Positions 18,918 through 28,255 of a stretch of DNA of 64,000 nt are shown here, piece by piece (positions within the stretch are counted from its first letter, which is position 1; the number at the start of each line of letters is the position of its first letter). Both the position numbers and the translations under genes were made by a program. The notes beneath the pieces are model-generated. The model ran no database searches and had not been told where the DNA came from. It was given only the letters and a program-made list of their open reading frames with translations. The stretch lies in contig NZ_CP076456.1 of the NCBI RefSeq assembly GCF_018866305.1, positions 1,364,001-1,428,000 of the forward strand, written 5' to 3'. This stretch comes from Arthrobacter sunyaminii (GTDB lineage: Bacteria > Actinomycetota > Actinomycetes > Actinomycetales > Micrococcaceae).

Positions 18918-20096
18918 CTACTCCAGCGGACGGGATGGAAGGCGCTCGAGTCCGGCGACCAGCTCACCGCTGTCGCCGCACAGTGCAATCCGGATCCAGC
19001 CCTCGCCGATGGAACCAAACGCTGTGCCCGGTGCCACGGCAACGCCCCGCTCGGCGAGAAACTTCTGCGTCCAGGACCGCACGTCGCCGCCGGTGGCATG
19101 GGAGACGTCGGCCCAGAGGTAGAACGCACCCTGTGCCTTCAGGTAGGGAATTCCCTTGCCGTCCAGCACTGCCGCGGCGGCGTCACGGTTGGCCCGGTAG
19201 TGCGCCGCTGCCTCCGTGACGTAGTCCTGCGGGCCGGTGAGCGCGGAGAGCGCTGCGTACTGCGACGGCGAGGCCACGCAGGACACGATCGACTCCATGA
19301 CCGTGCTCATCTGCTTCTCCAGGCCGGCCGGCGTGATCAGGGCGCCGATCCGCAGTCCGGTCAGGCCGTAGGTCTTGGAGAGCGTCACGGACACAATGAC
19401 GCGTTCCCCGCCGGCGATGGCCGGGGAACCAGCCCCTCCGCCGTCGTACTTCAGCGGGCTGACGTGCGGCACGTCGTAGGTGAAGGCCTCGTAGCACTCG
19501 TCGGAAAGGATCCACAGGTCCCGCCGCCGGGCCAGCAGGACCAGTTCCTGCACCAGGTCCTCGCTAAAGACGGCGCCCAGCGGATTGGACGGTGAGTTCA
19601 GCAGCAGGACCCGGGTCCGCGGGGTAATCAGTGCCTCAATGTCCGCGATCCGCGGCTGGAAGTCATGCTCGGGATAGAGCGGATACTCCACCGGAACGGC
19701 GTGCAGCAGCTCTGCGGTCATAGCGAAGGTCGGGTAACCGGGATTGGGAATCAGGATCTCATCCCCGGCGTCCAGAAGCATGCTCATCGCCAAATGCAGG
19801 CCCTGCTGCGCCCCGGACGTCACGAAGGCCCGCCCGGGGGCTACCTCCACCCCGTTCTGCCGGCCGGCCCGCTCGGCAAACGCTGCACGCAGGGGCATGA
19901 TGCCGGCATTGGGCGTATAACCGGTCTCGTCCCGGGCCAGGGTGGCCCCGGCAGCTTCGAGGATGTGTGCGGGAGTGGGGAAACCCGGCTCACCGATGCT
20001 CAGCACAATCGAATTCGGCTGGGCCCAGGCTGACTGCGTGATCTCACGGATCTGGTTGGGCGGAGCGTTGCGGACGTGGGGCGAGAGCTCAGGCAT
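18918..20096 (-). CDS. Class I/II PLP-dependent aminotransferase
   Basis: 392 residues, full length for fold-type I aminotransferases. Visible signatures: SIGEPGFPTP near the N-terminus, GAQQGLHLAMSMLLDAGDE (cofactor loop), NPGYPTF, NSPSNPLG, SDECYE, the PLP lysine in SVTLSKTYGLTGLRIG, and the C-terminal Arg region RIALCG. It resembles the aspartate/DapC-like group. The substrate pair is not fixed by sequence. The ATG at 20096 has TACGAT 6 nt upstream, so the message is probably leaderless. The 186-bp spacer to the downstream ScyD-like gene shows no gene. Confidence 0.88.
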   Translation of the reverse strand: MPELSPHVRNAPPNQIREITQSAWAQPNSIVLSIGEPGFPTPAHILEAAGATLARDETGYTPNAGIMPLRAAFAERAGRQNGVEVAPGRAFVTSGAQQGLHLAMSMLLDAGDEILIPNPGYPTFAMTAELLHAVPVEYPLYPEHDFQPRIADIEALITPRTRVLLLNSPSNPLGAVFSEDLVQELVLLARRRDLWILSDECYEAFTYDVPHVSPLKYDGGGAGSPAIAGGERVIVSVTLSKTYGLTGLRIGALITPAGLEKQMSTVMESIVSCVASPSQYAALSALTGPQDYVTEAAAHYRANRDAAAAVLDGKGIPYLKAQGAFYLWADVSHATGGDVRSWTQKFLAERGVAVAPGTAFGSIGEGWIRIALCGDSGELVAGLERLPSRPLE

Positions 20097-20102
20097 ATCC
20101 GC

Positions 20103-20108
20103 ATCGTA
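20103..20108 (-). promoter_or_regulatory. -10 hexamer for a leaderless aminotransferase mRNA
   Basis: On the minus strand TACGAT ends 6 nt before the ATG at 20096, and there is no Shine-Dalgarno sequence. Confidence 0.45.
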
Positions 20109-20177
20109 TCGTTCCCTTGACCTCCGGGGAGCCGCTTCCGGGCGGAGCACGGTCAGGAACCGCCGGCCAAGGCCGCA

Positions 20178-20183
20178 TATACT
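20178..20183 (+). promoter_or_regulatory. -10 hexamer for truB, probably leaderless
   Basis: TATACT, close to the TATAAT consensus, ends 7 nt before GTG 20191. Confidence 0.5.
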
Positions 20184-20190
20184 GAAAGGC

Positions 20191-21132
20191 GTGAATTCCG
20201 GGCAGGTCCGTTCAGGGCTGATTATTGTGGACAAGCCGCAGGGATGGACCAGCCACGATGTGGTTGGCCGCCTGCGGAAACTAGCGGGAACCCGAAAAGT
20301 GGGGCATGCGGGGACACTGGACCCCATGGCTACCGGAGTGCTGGTGGTGGGCATCAATAAGGCCACCCGGCTGCTGACCTACATCGTGGGCACCTCCAAG
20401 ACCTATGAAGCCACGATCCGCCTGGGCCAGTCCACCGTTACGGACGATGCCGAGGGCGAGATTACCGCGGAAACCATTGCCGCCGCGGTCACTGACGAAG
20501 ACATTATGGCTGCCGTCGCGGACCTGACCGGGGATATCCAGCAGGTTCCCAGCAGCGTCAGCGCCATCAAGGTCAACGGAGAGCGTTCCTACGCCAAGGT
20601 GCGTGCAGGCGGAGAAGTGAACCTGCCCGCCCGGCCGGTGACCGTGTCCCGCTTTGAGGTCCACGACATCCGGCGGGAAAGCGGCGGACGGCTGCGCGAC
20701 GTCGACGTCACCGTTGATTGTTCCTCCGGCACCTACATCCGCGCCCTGGCACGCGACCTTGGCGCCGCCCTCGGCGTCGGCGGGCATCTGACCGCACTGC
20801 GCCGCACCTGCGTGGGCCCGTACAGCCTGGACCAGGCCGCCACGCTGGAGCAGCTCGCCTCTGATCTGCAGGTACTGGACCTCGACGACGCCGCCCGGGC
20901 ACTGTTCCCGGTCCGTGAGCTGAGTGCCGAAGAGGCCCTTGACCTGTCCCACGGACGCCGGATCCCGCCGTCCGAGATCGCAGGAATCGATGCCGGCACC
21001 CCGGTCGCGGCGTTTGCGCCGTCCGGGACCCTTGTTGGCCTGCTGGAAAACAGGGGTCAGGCGGGCGCAGCCTTCCCGGCAGCTTATGCCAAGGCACTGC
21101 TGGTTTTCGCACCGGGGAACGAGGCAGTCTAA
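20191..21132 (+). CDS. truB: tRNA pseudouridine(55) synthase
   Basis: 313 residues. TruB isomerises U55 in the T loop of tRNAs. The N-terminus SGLIIVDKPQGWTSHDVV and the catalytic motif GHAGTLDPMATG (Asp44) are diagnostic; RYA-like YAKVRAGGE and CSSGTYIRALARDLG follow, and a C-terminal domain ends the protein. GTG 20191 gives the normal N-terminus; longer in-frame extensions run into the divergent aminotransferase gene. The next gene starts directly after the stop. Confidence 0.96.
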   Translation: MNSGQVRSGLIIVDKPQGWTSHDVVGRLRKLAGTRKVGHAGTLDPMATGVLVVGINKATRLLTYIVGTSKTYEATIRLGQSTVTDDAEGEITAETIAAAVTDEDIMAAVADLTGDIQQVPSSVSAIKVNGERSYAKVRAGGEVNLPARPVTVSRFEVHDIRRESGGRLRDVDVTVDCSSGTYIRALARDLGAALGVGGHLTALRRTCVGPYSLDQAATLEQLASDLQVLDLDDAARALFPVRELSAEEALDLSHGRRIPPSEIAGIDAGTPVAAFAPSGTLVGLLENRGQAGAAFPAAYAKALLVFAPGNEAV

Positions 21133-21507
21133 GTGGTTGTCGATCCGCTGTTCATTGTGGGCACCATCGTGTGCCTGGTGTCCGTAGTGCTGTGCATAGG
21201 TGCAGCAATTCTCAAACACGGCCCCAACGACCTCACCATTCTGTCCGCCGCAGCCGTGGAGTTGTTTCTGCTTGTCTACGGAGTGGCTGCCATCATCCGC
21301 CAGGTCGGCGGGGAGGGCGTAGCCGGAGAGGTGTGGGAATTCTGGGGATACCTCTTCACCGCTCTGCTTATTCCCGTAGGAGCAGTGTGGTGGTCACTCA
21401 TGGACCGCAGCCGCTGGTCCAACCTGGTCCTTGGTGCCGTGGGCATCACCGTATTTGTCATGCTGTTCCGGATGGAGCAGATTTGGGACGGAGTAATCCC
21501 CGCATGA
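21133..21507 (+). CDS. Small membrane protein, unknown function
   Basis: 124 residues with four hydrophobic segments (about residues 6-26, 34-57, 67-87, 96-116). GTG 21133 follows the truB stop directly, and its own stop overlaps the start of the next gene (ATGA), so the three genes are probably co-translated. No conserved motif is recognised. Such short four-helix proteins occur beside truB in related actinobacteria (recollection, unverified). Confidence 0.65.
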   Translation: MVVDPLFIVGTIVCLVSVVLCIGAAILKHGPNDLTILSAAAVELFLLVYGVAAIIRQVGGEGVAGEVWEFWGYLFTALLIPVGAVWWSLMDRSRWSNLVLGAVGITVFVMLFRMEQIWDGVIPA

Positions 21508-21959
21508 AAACGAACAAGCCCGAGAACGGCAGCGCTGCAGCGGAAACAGAACAGCCGGGTGCCCGCAACGCCGGACCCGGCCGCCTGCTGGTAGCCGTTT
21601 ACGCTGTCTTTGCGCTGTCCTCCACCGCACGCGCCGTCTTCCAGATTGCCACCAAGTTTGACCAGGCGCCGGTGGCGTACCTCCTGTCCGCCTTCGCTGC
21701 CGTTGTCTACATCGTCGCAACGGTGGGGCTGGCGAAATCCGGATCCGGCTCCTACAAGGTTTCCGTTGCCGCCGTGGGCATTGAAATGGTGGGGGTGCTG
21801 GCCGTAGGCATCTTCGGACTGGTGGACCCGGCCGCACTGCCCGATGACACTGTCTGGTCCGGCTTCGGTGCGGGTTACGGCTACGTTCCGCTGATCCTTC
21901 CCGTGCTGGGCCTTTGGTGGCTGTACCGCCACCGCGCGGATGCCGCCGTCCGCCCCTGA
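21504..21959 (+). CDS. Small membrane protein, unknown function
   Basis: 151 residues; four hydrophobic segments follow a hydrophilic N-terminus of about 26 residues (PGRLLVAVYAVFALSSTARA begins the first). ATG 21504 overlaps the preceding stop by 4 nt. The layout (helix 1, the block ATKFDQAPVAYLLSA, helices 2-4) looks like small DUF-type integral membrane proteins. No function can be assigned. Confidence 0.65.
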   Translation: MKTNKPENGSAAAETEQPGARNAGPGRLLVAVYAVFALSSTARAVFQIATKFDQAPVAYLLSAFAAVVYIVATVGLAKSGSGSYKVSVAAVGIEMVGVLAVGIFGLVDPAALPDDTVWSGFGAGYGYVPLILPVLGLWWLYRHRADAAVRP

Positions 21960-22070
21960 TCCGGGTCCGGCTGAAACCCGCAGGCCGGGTGCCCGCTGAC
22001 GCGGGGTGATGCGTGAGACGATGGCAGGAGAATGTGTTCCTTCACCTTTTCCATTCCTTCAGGGGGAAAA

Positions 22071-22799
22071 ATGAGCAACCCGGCTTCGACACCAGGCGAC
22101 CGCCAAGAGGGAAACGGCCCCTCACAACCTGCTCAGGCTCCCGCAGCCCAGCCGGCAGGCCAGCAGTCCCCGGTTCAGCCCGCCGCAGCGGGACGGAAGC
22201 CCCATGTGCCGGCCACCGGCCAGACGGCGCGGCCCACCGAGAAGCTGCAGGTTCCGCCTGCCGGAAAGCGCACGGGGACCTCCTCCGCTTCCGGTGGACG
22301 GGACGCGGCCAAGTCCAAGAACAAGCCGTACAAAAGCAGTGACGACTGGGGTGTTTTCCGGGCCGTGGTGATTGGGGTCGGGATCCTCGTTGCCGGCGTC
22401 GGCGTCTATTACCTGGTCACGGGAACGGCAGGCGTAGCGGACACCGGCGGGGGAGAGGTCAATGCCTCCCTGGAGTCCCAGTTCCGCTTCTTCTCGGCCA
22501 TGATGGTGGGCGTTGGCGCCGCCTTCATCGCCATAGCCGTAAAGTTCCAGTGGGCCAACATGCTGTGGCTGGTCTGCCTGATGGTCTTCCTCGGCGGCAT
22601 TGGGCGTGTGCTGTCCTGGGCGTTCAGCGGAACCCCGCACTTCACCATGATCATCCTGATGATCCTGGAACTGGCCTTCCCGCCTGCACTGCTGGTTTGG
22701 CACCGTTTCATCGCCAAGACGAGCGAACTCAAGCGCGAGTACAGCGAAGGCGGAGCAGCCCGCGGGAGCGCGGCGTCCGCCGGCGGGGCGCAGAGCTGA
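22071..22799 (+). CDS. DUF4345-like membrane protein
   Basis: 242 residues. The first 90 residues are Pro/Ala/Ser/Lys-rich and probably cytoplasmic; four hydrophobic segments follow (about 100-120, 136-158, 163-182, 194-214). The part LESQFRFFSAMMVGVGAAF, GGIGRVLSWAFSGTPH and LELAFPPALLVWHRF fits the DUF4345 pattern. The start is ATG 22071 after AGGGGGAA; an earlier in-frame ATG (22032) lacks proper spacing. A terminator follows, isolating it from ribF. Function unknown. Confidence 0.68.
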   Translation: MSNPASTPGDRQEGNGPSQPAQAPAAQPAGQQSPVQPAAAGRKPHVPATGQTARPTEKLQVPPAGKRTGTSSASGGRDAAKSKNKPYKSSDDWGVFRAVVIGVGILVAGVGVYYLVTGTAGVADTGGGEVNASLESQFRFFSAMMVGVGAAFIAIAVKFQWANMLWLVCLMVFLGGIGRVLSWAFSGTPHFTMIILMILELAFPPALLVWHRFIAKTSELKREYSEGGAARGSAASAGGAQS

Positions 22800-22821
22800 T
22801 TCTTTTTCGGCAATAATGGAG

Positions 22822-22858
22822 ACGTCCGGTGCGGCGAAGAGTTGTGCCGGACGTTTTT
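22822..22858 (+). terminator. Rho-independent terminator before ribF
   Basis: ACGTCCGG (22822-22829) pairs with CCGGACGT (22847-22854) and is followed by TTTTT, a classical intrinsic terminator. Confidence 0.75.
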
Positions 22859-22905
22859 CGCGGCTGCTGCCGCGCCCCGATCCGTCAGTTTAAAAAGGAG
22901 TTTGC

Positions 22906-23895
22906 GTGCACTACTGGAATGGCCTGGCCGAGGTTCCTGCCGGGATCGGTCCGACAGTAGTCACCATCGGCAACTTCGACGGCGTCCACTTGGGGCATCA
23001 GCATGTCCTGGACCGGCTGGTGAAGGTGGCCCGCGAAAAGGGTGCCGCAGCCGTTGCTATCTCCTTCGATCCGCATCCGGCACAGGTGCATCGCCCCGAA
23101 ACGGCTCCCGAACTGATCATGGGCCCGCTGGACCGCCGCGAGGCACTGGCGGCCACCGGCCTGGACGGGCTGCTGATGCTGCATTACAACCTGCAGCTGG
23201 CTTCCCTGACCCCCGAGGAATTTGTCCGGCAGGTCTTTGTGGACGGACTGCAGGTGTGTGCCGTCGTCATTGGCCACGACGTACGCTTTGGGCGCGGCAA
23301 TTCCGGTGACCTCGAGACGATGCGCCGGCTGGGGAAGGAACTGGGCTTTGACGTCCAGGCTGTGGAGGACTTCGGTGCCCTGCCCGACGGTCCTGCAGCG
23401 TCCGGCGGCCGGCGGTGCTCCTCCACCTGGATCCGTGAAGCCCTGCGCAGCGGCGACGTGCGCACGGCGTCCCGCCTGCTCGGCCGCACCCACCGCATGC
23501 GCGGCGAAGTCGTCCACGGCGCTGCCCGCGGCCGCGAACTCGGGTTCCCGACCGCAAACCTGGCTCCTGAATCCACCGGTCTCATTCCCGCAGACGGCAT
23601 CTATGCCGGGTGGCTGGTGGACGAAGCGGGCACGCGCTGGCCCGCAGCCATCTCCGTTGGGTCCAACCCCACCTTCGACGGTGTGAGCCGGCAGGTGGAA
23701 GCCCACGTGATTGACCGCCCCGACGAAAAGATCACTGATTTTGATCTGTACGGACAGCATGTGGTGGTGGAATTCGTGGAACGGCTCCGCGGCATGGTGG
23801 CATATACCGGCCCCGAAGCACTGATTGAGCAGATGCGCCTTGACGTGGCGCGCACCAGGGCGGTGCTTTCGACAGATAGCAGCGGGGACAGGTAA
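22906..23895 (+). CDS. ribF: Bifunctional riboflavin kinase/FAD synthetase
   Basis: 329 residues. It phosphorylates riboflavin to FMN and adenylylates FMN to FAD in the cytoplasm. The N-terminal FAD synthetase domain begins with the nucleotidyltransferase motif GNFDGVHLGH (22-31) and has the S-x-TWIR end (CSSTWIREAL). The C-terminal kinase domain starts GEVVHGAARGRELGFPTAN with the conserved PTAN, followed by SVGSNPTF and the VEFVERLRG motif. The start is GTG after AAAGGAG. The position between truB and rpsO is the usual one. Confidence 0.97.
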   Translation: MHYWNGLAEVPAGIGPTVVTIGNFDGVHLGHQHVLDRLVKVAREKGAAAVAISFDPHPAQVHRPETAPELIMGPLDRREALAATGLDGLLMLHYNLQLASLTPEEFVRQVFVDGLQVCAVVIGHDVRFGRGNSGDLETMRRLGKELGFDVQAVEDFGALPDGPAASGGRRCSSTWIREALRSGDVRTASRLLGRTHRMRGEVVHGAARGRELGFPTANLAPESTGLIPADGIYAGWLVDEAGTRWPAAISVGSNPTFDGVSRQVEAHVIDRPDEKITDFDLYGQHVVVEFVERLRGMVAYTGPEALIEQMRLDVARTRAVLSTDSSGDR

Positions 23896-23898
23896 ACT
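23869..23898 (+). promoter_or_regulatory. Candidate rpsO promoter
   Basis: TCGACA (-35-like) and TAAACT (-10) are 18 bp apart at the very end of ribF; the -10 covers the ribF stop codon. This would give an rpsO leader of about 125 nt. Confidence 0.45.
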
Positions 23899-24029
23899 GG
23901 AATCAAATTCGGCTGCGGTCCGTGGCGGCTGAATTTCTTTGTGTCTTTCAGGATTTATCCTAAGGCGCCAAGATCCCCGGCAGCGCAGTGCTGACTCGGG
24001 CCTCACGGCACAACTCTAGGAGAGTTACA

Positions 24030-24299
24030 TTGGCACTTGATCCCGTAGTCAAGCAGGAAATCATCAAGGAATACGCTCGGGCCGAAGGCGACACCGGTTC
24101 GCCCGAGGTTCAGGTTGCAGTGCTGTCGCGCCGCATCCTCGACTTGACTGAACACCTGAAGACGCACAAGCACGACCACCACACCCGCCGCGGCCTGATG
24201 GCCATGGTTGGTCGCCGTCGTCGTATGCTTTCGTACCTCAAGGATACGGACATCACCCGCTACCGTGCGCTCATCGAGCGCCTCGGCCTGCGCAAGTAG
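24030..24299 (+). CDS. rpsO: 30S ribosomal protein S15
   Basis: 89 residues, the exact usual length. S15 binds 16S rRNA early in assembly. The family signature is clear: [35 protein letters not shown], and the end [13 protein letters not shown]. The start is TTG 24030 after TAGGAGAG. It forms the classic rpsO-pnp pair with the next gene, separated by a 322-bp spacer rich in RNA structure. Confidence 0.98.
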   Translation: MALDPVVKQEIIKEYARAEGDTGSPEVQVAVLSRRILDLTEHLKTHKHDHHTRRGLMAMVGRRRRMLSYLKDTDITRYRALIERLGLRK

Positions 24300-24308
24300 T
24301 CTTTGGAG

Positions 24309-24345
24309 AGGGCGGCCCCTGCGTTTCGTGGGAGCCGCCCTTTTT
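24309..24345 (+). terminator. Terminator after rpsO
   Basis: AGGGCGGC (24309-24316) pairs with GCCGCCCT (24334-24341), with further CCC/GGG pairing inside, followed by TTTTT. Some read-through into pnp is expected by analogy with other rpsO-pnp operons. Confidence 0.75.
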
Positions 24346-24473
24346 CAGGCAGGCATGGACACCGGCCCGACCGGAAGCGCACCTGCCCTCGAATGATCCA
24401 GGCACTACAGCAGTAACAGCACCACGGCAGTAACAGTCACATCAACAGGAGTCAGCCAGCATCGCAGCATTCG

Positions 24474-24529
24474 CGGTCCTCGGTAGTGGTCTCCGGGAGT
24501 TTTCGCCCGTGGACCTCGATCGAAGACCG
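24474..24529 (+). other. Long imperfect hairpin in the rpsO-pnp spacer, possible RNase III site
   Basis: Bases 24474-24497 can pair with 24506-24529 around an 8-nt loop, with 20 of 24 positions pairing by hand count (two G-U). It is too long and interrupted for a terminator. Streptomyces and E. coli carry RNase III-cleaved hairpins in the same place, upstream of pnp. The rest of this 322-bp spacer holds no gene. Confidence 0.5.
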
Positions 24530-24588
24530 GGTGTTGAACCGACCCGCTTCATGAGCGGTGCACGCGTTTATTGGGACGATGCTGGATG

Positions 24589-24612
24589 CCTCCGCCAACG
24601 AAGAAACGGAGG
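24589..24612 (+). promoter_or_regulatory. Hairpin sequestering the pnp ribosome-binding site
   Basis: CCTCCG (24589-24594) is the exact complement of CGGAGG (24607-24612), which is the Shine-Dalgarno sequence 9 nt before the pnp ATG. The 12-nt loop is A/C-rich. Formation of this stem would block initiation. Confidence 0.5.
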
Positions 24613-24621
24613 TGACTCTCT

Positions 24622-26847
24622 ATGGAGGGTCCCGAAATTCAGTTCTCAGAAGCCGTCATTGATAACGGCAAATACGGCCAGCGCGTCATCCGCTTCGAAA
24701 CCGGCCGTCTGGCCCAGCAGGCTGCAGGTGCAGCCACTGTGTACATCGACGATGACACCGTCCTGCTCTCGGCAACGTCCGCCGGCAAGTCCCCGCGTGA
24801 AGGCTTTGACTTCTTCCCGCTGACCGTGGACGTGGAAGAGCGCATGTACGCCGCCGGCCGCATCCCGGGCTCGTTCTTCCGCCGCGAAGGCCGCCCGTCC
24901 ACCGAAGCCATCCTGGCCTGCCGTCTGATGGACCGCCCGCTGCGCCCCGCCTTCGTCAAGGGCCTGCGCAACGAGGTCCAGATTGTGGTCACCGTCCTGG
25001 CGATCAACCCGGACGTGCTGTACGACGTCGTCGCGATCAACGCCTCCTCCATGTCCACCCAGCTGAGCGGCCTGCCGTTCTCCGGTCCGATCGGCGGCGT
25101 CCGCGTTGCCCTGATCGATGACCAGTGGGTTGCCTTCCCGAAGCACTCCGAACTGGAGCGCGCAGTCTTCTCCATGGTGGTTGCCGGCCGCATCGCCGGT
25201 GACGACGTTGCCATCATGATGGTGGAAGCCGAAGCCACCGACGCCGCCTGGAACCTCATCAAGGAAGAGGGCGCCACCGCCCCGACCGAAGAGGTTGTTG
25301 CCGAGGGCCTGGAAGCTGCCAAGCCCTTCATCAAGGTTCTGTGCGAGGCACAGTCGGACCTGGCTGCCCGCGCCGCCAAGCCCACCGTCGAATTCCCGAT
25401 CTTCCTGGACTACCAGGACGATGTCTACGAAGCCGTGGAAGCCGCAGCCGCTGACAAGCTGGCCAAGGTCTTCTCGATCGCTGACAAGCAGGAGCGCGAC
25501 ATTGCCGCCGACGAGCTCAAGGACGAAGTTGTTGCTTCGCTCTCCGAGCAGTTCGAAGGCCGCGAGAAGGAAATCTCCGCAGCATTCCGCTCCGTCACCA
25601 AGCAGGTTGTGCGCCAGCGCATCTTGAAGGACCAGGTCCGCATTGACGGCCGCGGCCTGACGGACATCCGCCAGCTCACGGCCGAGGTTGAGGTTCTGCC
25701 CCGCGTGCACGGTTCGGCCATCTTCGAGCGCGGCGAAACCCAGATCCTGGGTGTCACCACGCTGAACATGCTGAAGATGGAACAGCAGATCGACTCGCTG
25801 TCGCCGGTAACGCGCAAGCGCTACATGCACAACTACAACTTCCCGCCGTACTCCACCGGTGAAACCGGCCGTGTGGGTTCGCCCAAGCGCCGCGAAATCG
25901 GCCACGGTGCCCTGGCAGAGCGCGCGCTCATGCCGGTGCTGCCGTCGCGTGAAGAATTCCCGTACGCCATCCGCCAGGTCTCCGAAGCCCTGAGCTCCAA
26001 CGGTTCCACCTCCATGGGTTCGGTCTGCGCCTCGACGCTGTCCATGCTCAACGCCGGTGTTCCGCTGCGCGCTCCGGTTGCCGGCATCGCCATGGGCCTG
26101 GTCTCCGACCAGGTTGACGGCGAAACCCGCTACGCCGCCCTGACCGATATCCTCGGCGCCGAAGATGCTTTCGGCGACATGGACTTCAAGGTTGCCGGTA
26201 CCTCCGAGTTCGTCACGGCCATCCAGCTGGACACGAAGCTCGACGGCATCCCCGCTTCCGTGCTGGCAGCAGCGCTGAAGCAGGCCCGCGAAGCCCGCCT
26301 GCACATCCTGGGCGTCATGGACGCCGCGATCGACACGCCGGACGAACTCTCCGAGTTCGCCCCGCGCATCATCTCGGTGAAGATCCCCGTGGACAAGATC
26401 GGCGAGGTCATTGGCCCGAAGGGCAAGATGATCAACCAGATCCAGGAAGACACCGGCGCTGACATCTCCATCGAAGATGACGGCACGGTCCTGATCGGTG
26501 CAACCGACGGCACTTCCGCCGAGGCTGCCCGTGCGGCGGTCAACGCGATCGCCAACCCGCAGGTCCCCGAGATCGGCGAGCGTTACCTGGGTACGGTTGT
26601 GAAGACCACCACGTTCGGTGCCTTCGTTTCTCTGACCCCGGGCAAGGACGGACTGCTGCACATCTCCGAGCTGCGCAAGCTCGCCGGCGGCAAGCGCGTT
26701 GACAATGTTGACGAGGTTGTCTCCGTCGGCCAGAAGATCCAGGTGGAAATCACCAAGATCGACGACCGCGGAAAGCTCTCCCTGTCTCCGGTTGTTGCTG
26801 ACGACGCCGAAGGCGAAGAAGCAGCGGAAGCCGAGTCCGCAGAGTAA
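24622..26847 (+). CDS. pnp: Polyribonucleotide nucleotidyltransferase (PNPase)
   Basis: 741 residues. PNPase degrades RNA 3' to 5' by phosphorolysis and can add tails. Domains: RNase PH 1 (about 15-150), the all-helical linker, RNase PH 2 (about 325-540; [20 protein letters not shown] and [21 protein letters not shown] visible), KH (about 590-645; [13 protein letters not shown]) and S1 (about 660-730; [15 protein letters not shown]), ending in an acidic tail. In actinobacteria related PNPases may carry a (p)ppGpp synthetase side activity; this cannot be read here. Confidence 0.98.
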   Translation: MEGPEIQFSEAVIDNGKYGQRVIRFETGRLAQQAAGAATVYIDDDTVLLSATSAGKSPREGFDFFPLTVDVEERMYAAGRIPGSFFRREGRPSTEAILACRLMDRPLRPAFVKGLRNEVQIVVTVLAINPDVLYDVVAINASSMSTQLSGLPFSGPIGGVRVALIDDQWVAFPKHSELERAVFSMVVAGRIAGDDVAIMMVEAEATDAAWNLIKEEGATAPTEEVVAEGLEAAKPFIKVLCEAQSDLAARAAKPTVEFPIFLDYQDDVYEAVEAAAADKLAKVFSIADKQERDIAADELKDEVVASLSEQFEGREKEISAAFRSVTKQVVRQRILKDQVRIDGRGLTDIRQLTAEVEVLPRVHGSAIFERGETQILGVTTLNMLKMEQQIDSLSPVTRKRYMHNYNFPPYSTGETGRVGSPKRREIGHGALAERALMPVLPSREEFPYAIRQVSEALSSNGSTSMGSVCASTLSMLNAGVPLRAPVAGIAMGLVSDQVDGETRYAALTDILGAEDAFGDMDFKVAGTSEFVTAIQLDTKLDGIPASVLAAALKQAREARLHILGVMDAAIDTPDELSEFAPRIISVKIPVDKIGEVIGPKGKMINQIQEDTGADISIEDDGTVLIGATDGTSAEAARAAVNAIANPQVPEIGERYLGTVVKTTTFGAFVSLTPGKDGLLHISELRKLAGGKRVDNVDEVVSVGQKIQVEITKIDDRGKLSLSPVVADDAEGEEAAEAESAE

Positions 26848-28245
26848 ATGTCACACCTTGCTGATGGAAACCGTCCCGATGCCGGACATGCTCCGGCATC
26901 CGGGACGGTTGTCCGCCTTCCGCTGACCACTCTTCCCGGCGAACCGTCCCTGGTGATGGGAACTCCGGGAGGCGCCGTCGTGCACCGTTCCGTCCTTCCG
27001 GGCGGCGTGCGCGTACTGACCGAGGCCATGCCCGGCCAGCGAAGTGCGACCATCGGTTTTTGGGTTGGTGTCGGCTCGCGGGATGAAGCCGCGGGCCGGC
27101 ACGGCTCAACCCACTTCCTTGAACACCTGCTGTTCAAGGGCACCACGCGCCGTTCCGCGCTGGACATTGCGCTGGCCTTTGACGAGGTTGGCGGGGAATC
27201 CAACGCGGCCACGGCCAAGGAAAGCACCTGCTATTACGCACGGGTGCTGGACACCGATCTGCCGATGGCCATTGACGTCATCACGGACATGATCACCTCC
27301 GCGGTCCTGGACCCGGAGGAACTGGAGCAGGAACGCGACGTCATCCTGGAAGAAATCGCCATGGATGCCGATGACCCCGCCGACCTGTGCCACGAAAAGT
27401 TTGCGGAAGCCGTGCTGGGCGACCACGCCCTGGGCCGGCCCATCGGCGGCACCCCCGAAGCGATCAAGAGCGTTCCGCGCGAAGCTGTGCTGGAGCACTA
27501 CCGGCGCTACTACCGTCCCTCCGAGCTGGTGGTCACCGCCGCCGGCGGACTGGAGCACGACGACGTCTGCGCCATGGTGCTCGACGCCCTGAAGAAGGCA
27601 GGCTGGGATCTGTCCGAGGACGCCGTTCCGGCTCCCCGGCGGAACACCGAACCTGCCGTCATCACCGGCACCGCCGGTGTCCAGGTCATCAACCGCCCGG
27701 TTGAACAGGCGAACGTGGTCATGGGCTGCCCGTCGCTGACGGCCACCGACGACCGCCGCTTTGCCATGAGCGTCCTGAACACCATTCTGGGCGGCGGCAT
27801 GTCCTCGCGCCTGTTCCAGGAGATCCGTGAAAAGCGCGGTCTCGTGTACTCCACGTACTCCTTCTCCGCGTCCTACGCCGACGCCGGTTACTTCGGCATG
27901 TACGCAGGCTGCTCACCGGCCAAAACCCGCCAGGTCATCGACCTGATGGGCAGCGAGCTGGAACGACTGGCGGCTGAGGGCGTGGACGAAGCCGAGCTGA
28001 AGAAAGCCCGCGGCCAGATCGCCGGCGGCATGGTCATGGCGCTGGAAGATTCCAGCTCGCGCATGTCACGCCTGGGCCGGGCCGAATTGGTCAGCGGAGA
28101 GTTCATCGACATCGACGAATCCCTCGCCCGCATCGGTGCCGTCACCGCAGAGGAAGTGCAGGCGCTGGCAGCCGAACTGGCCGCCGCCCCGCGCACTATC
28201 ACCGTGGTGGGCCCGTTCAAGTCCGCGGCGGAACTGGGCTTCTAG
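26848..28245 (+). CDS. M16 family zinc peptidase (processing protease-like)
   Basis: 465 residues. The inverted zinc motif HxxEH is present as HFLEH (89-93), with the third ligand Glu169 in ERDVILEEIAM. The second, inactive M16 half carries the R-Y pair region REKRGLVYSTYSFSASYADAGYF. Family members cleave peptides or pre-proteins; the cytoplasmic bacterial form is usually encoded next to pnp, as here. ATG 26848 follows the pnp stop with no spacer, so the two are read together. The first 40 residues are unconserved, so the real start could be later. Confidence 0.9.
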   Translation: MSHLADGNRPDAGHAPASGTVVRLPLTTLPGEPSLVMGTPGGAVVHRSVLPGGVRVLTEAMPGQRSATIGFWVGVGSRDEAAGRHGSTHFLEHLLFKGTTRRSALDIALAFDEVGGESNAATAKESTCYYARVLDTDLPMAIDVITDMITSAVLDPEELEQERDVILEEIAMDADDPADLCHEKFAEAVLGDHALGRPIGGTPEAIKSVPREAVLEHYRRYYRPSELVVTAAGGLEHDDVCAMVLDALKKAGWDLSEDAVPAPRRNTEPAVITGTAGVQVINRPVEQANVVMGCPSLTATDDRRFAMSVLNTILGGGMSSRLFQEIREKRGLVYSTYSFSASYADAGYFGMYAGCSPAKTRQVIDLMGSELERLAAEGVDEAELKKARGQIAGGMVMALEDSSSRMSRLGRAELVSGEFIDIDESLARIGAVTAEEVQALAAELAAAPRTITVVGPFKSAAELGF

Positions 28246-28255
28246 GCTCTTTACG

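Noticed and set aside
24346..24473. tRNA or small RNA gene in the rpsO-pnp spacer
   Set aside because: No acceptor/T-loop pattern; only short repeats with GCAGTAACAG are visible.
24646..26661. Long minus-strand frame opposite pnp
   Set aside because: pnp is certain by all its domains; the antisense frame results from codon bias and has no homologous features.
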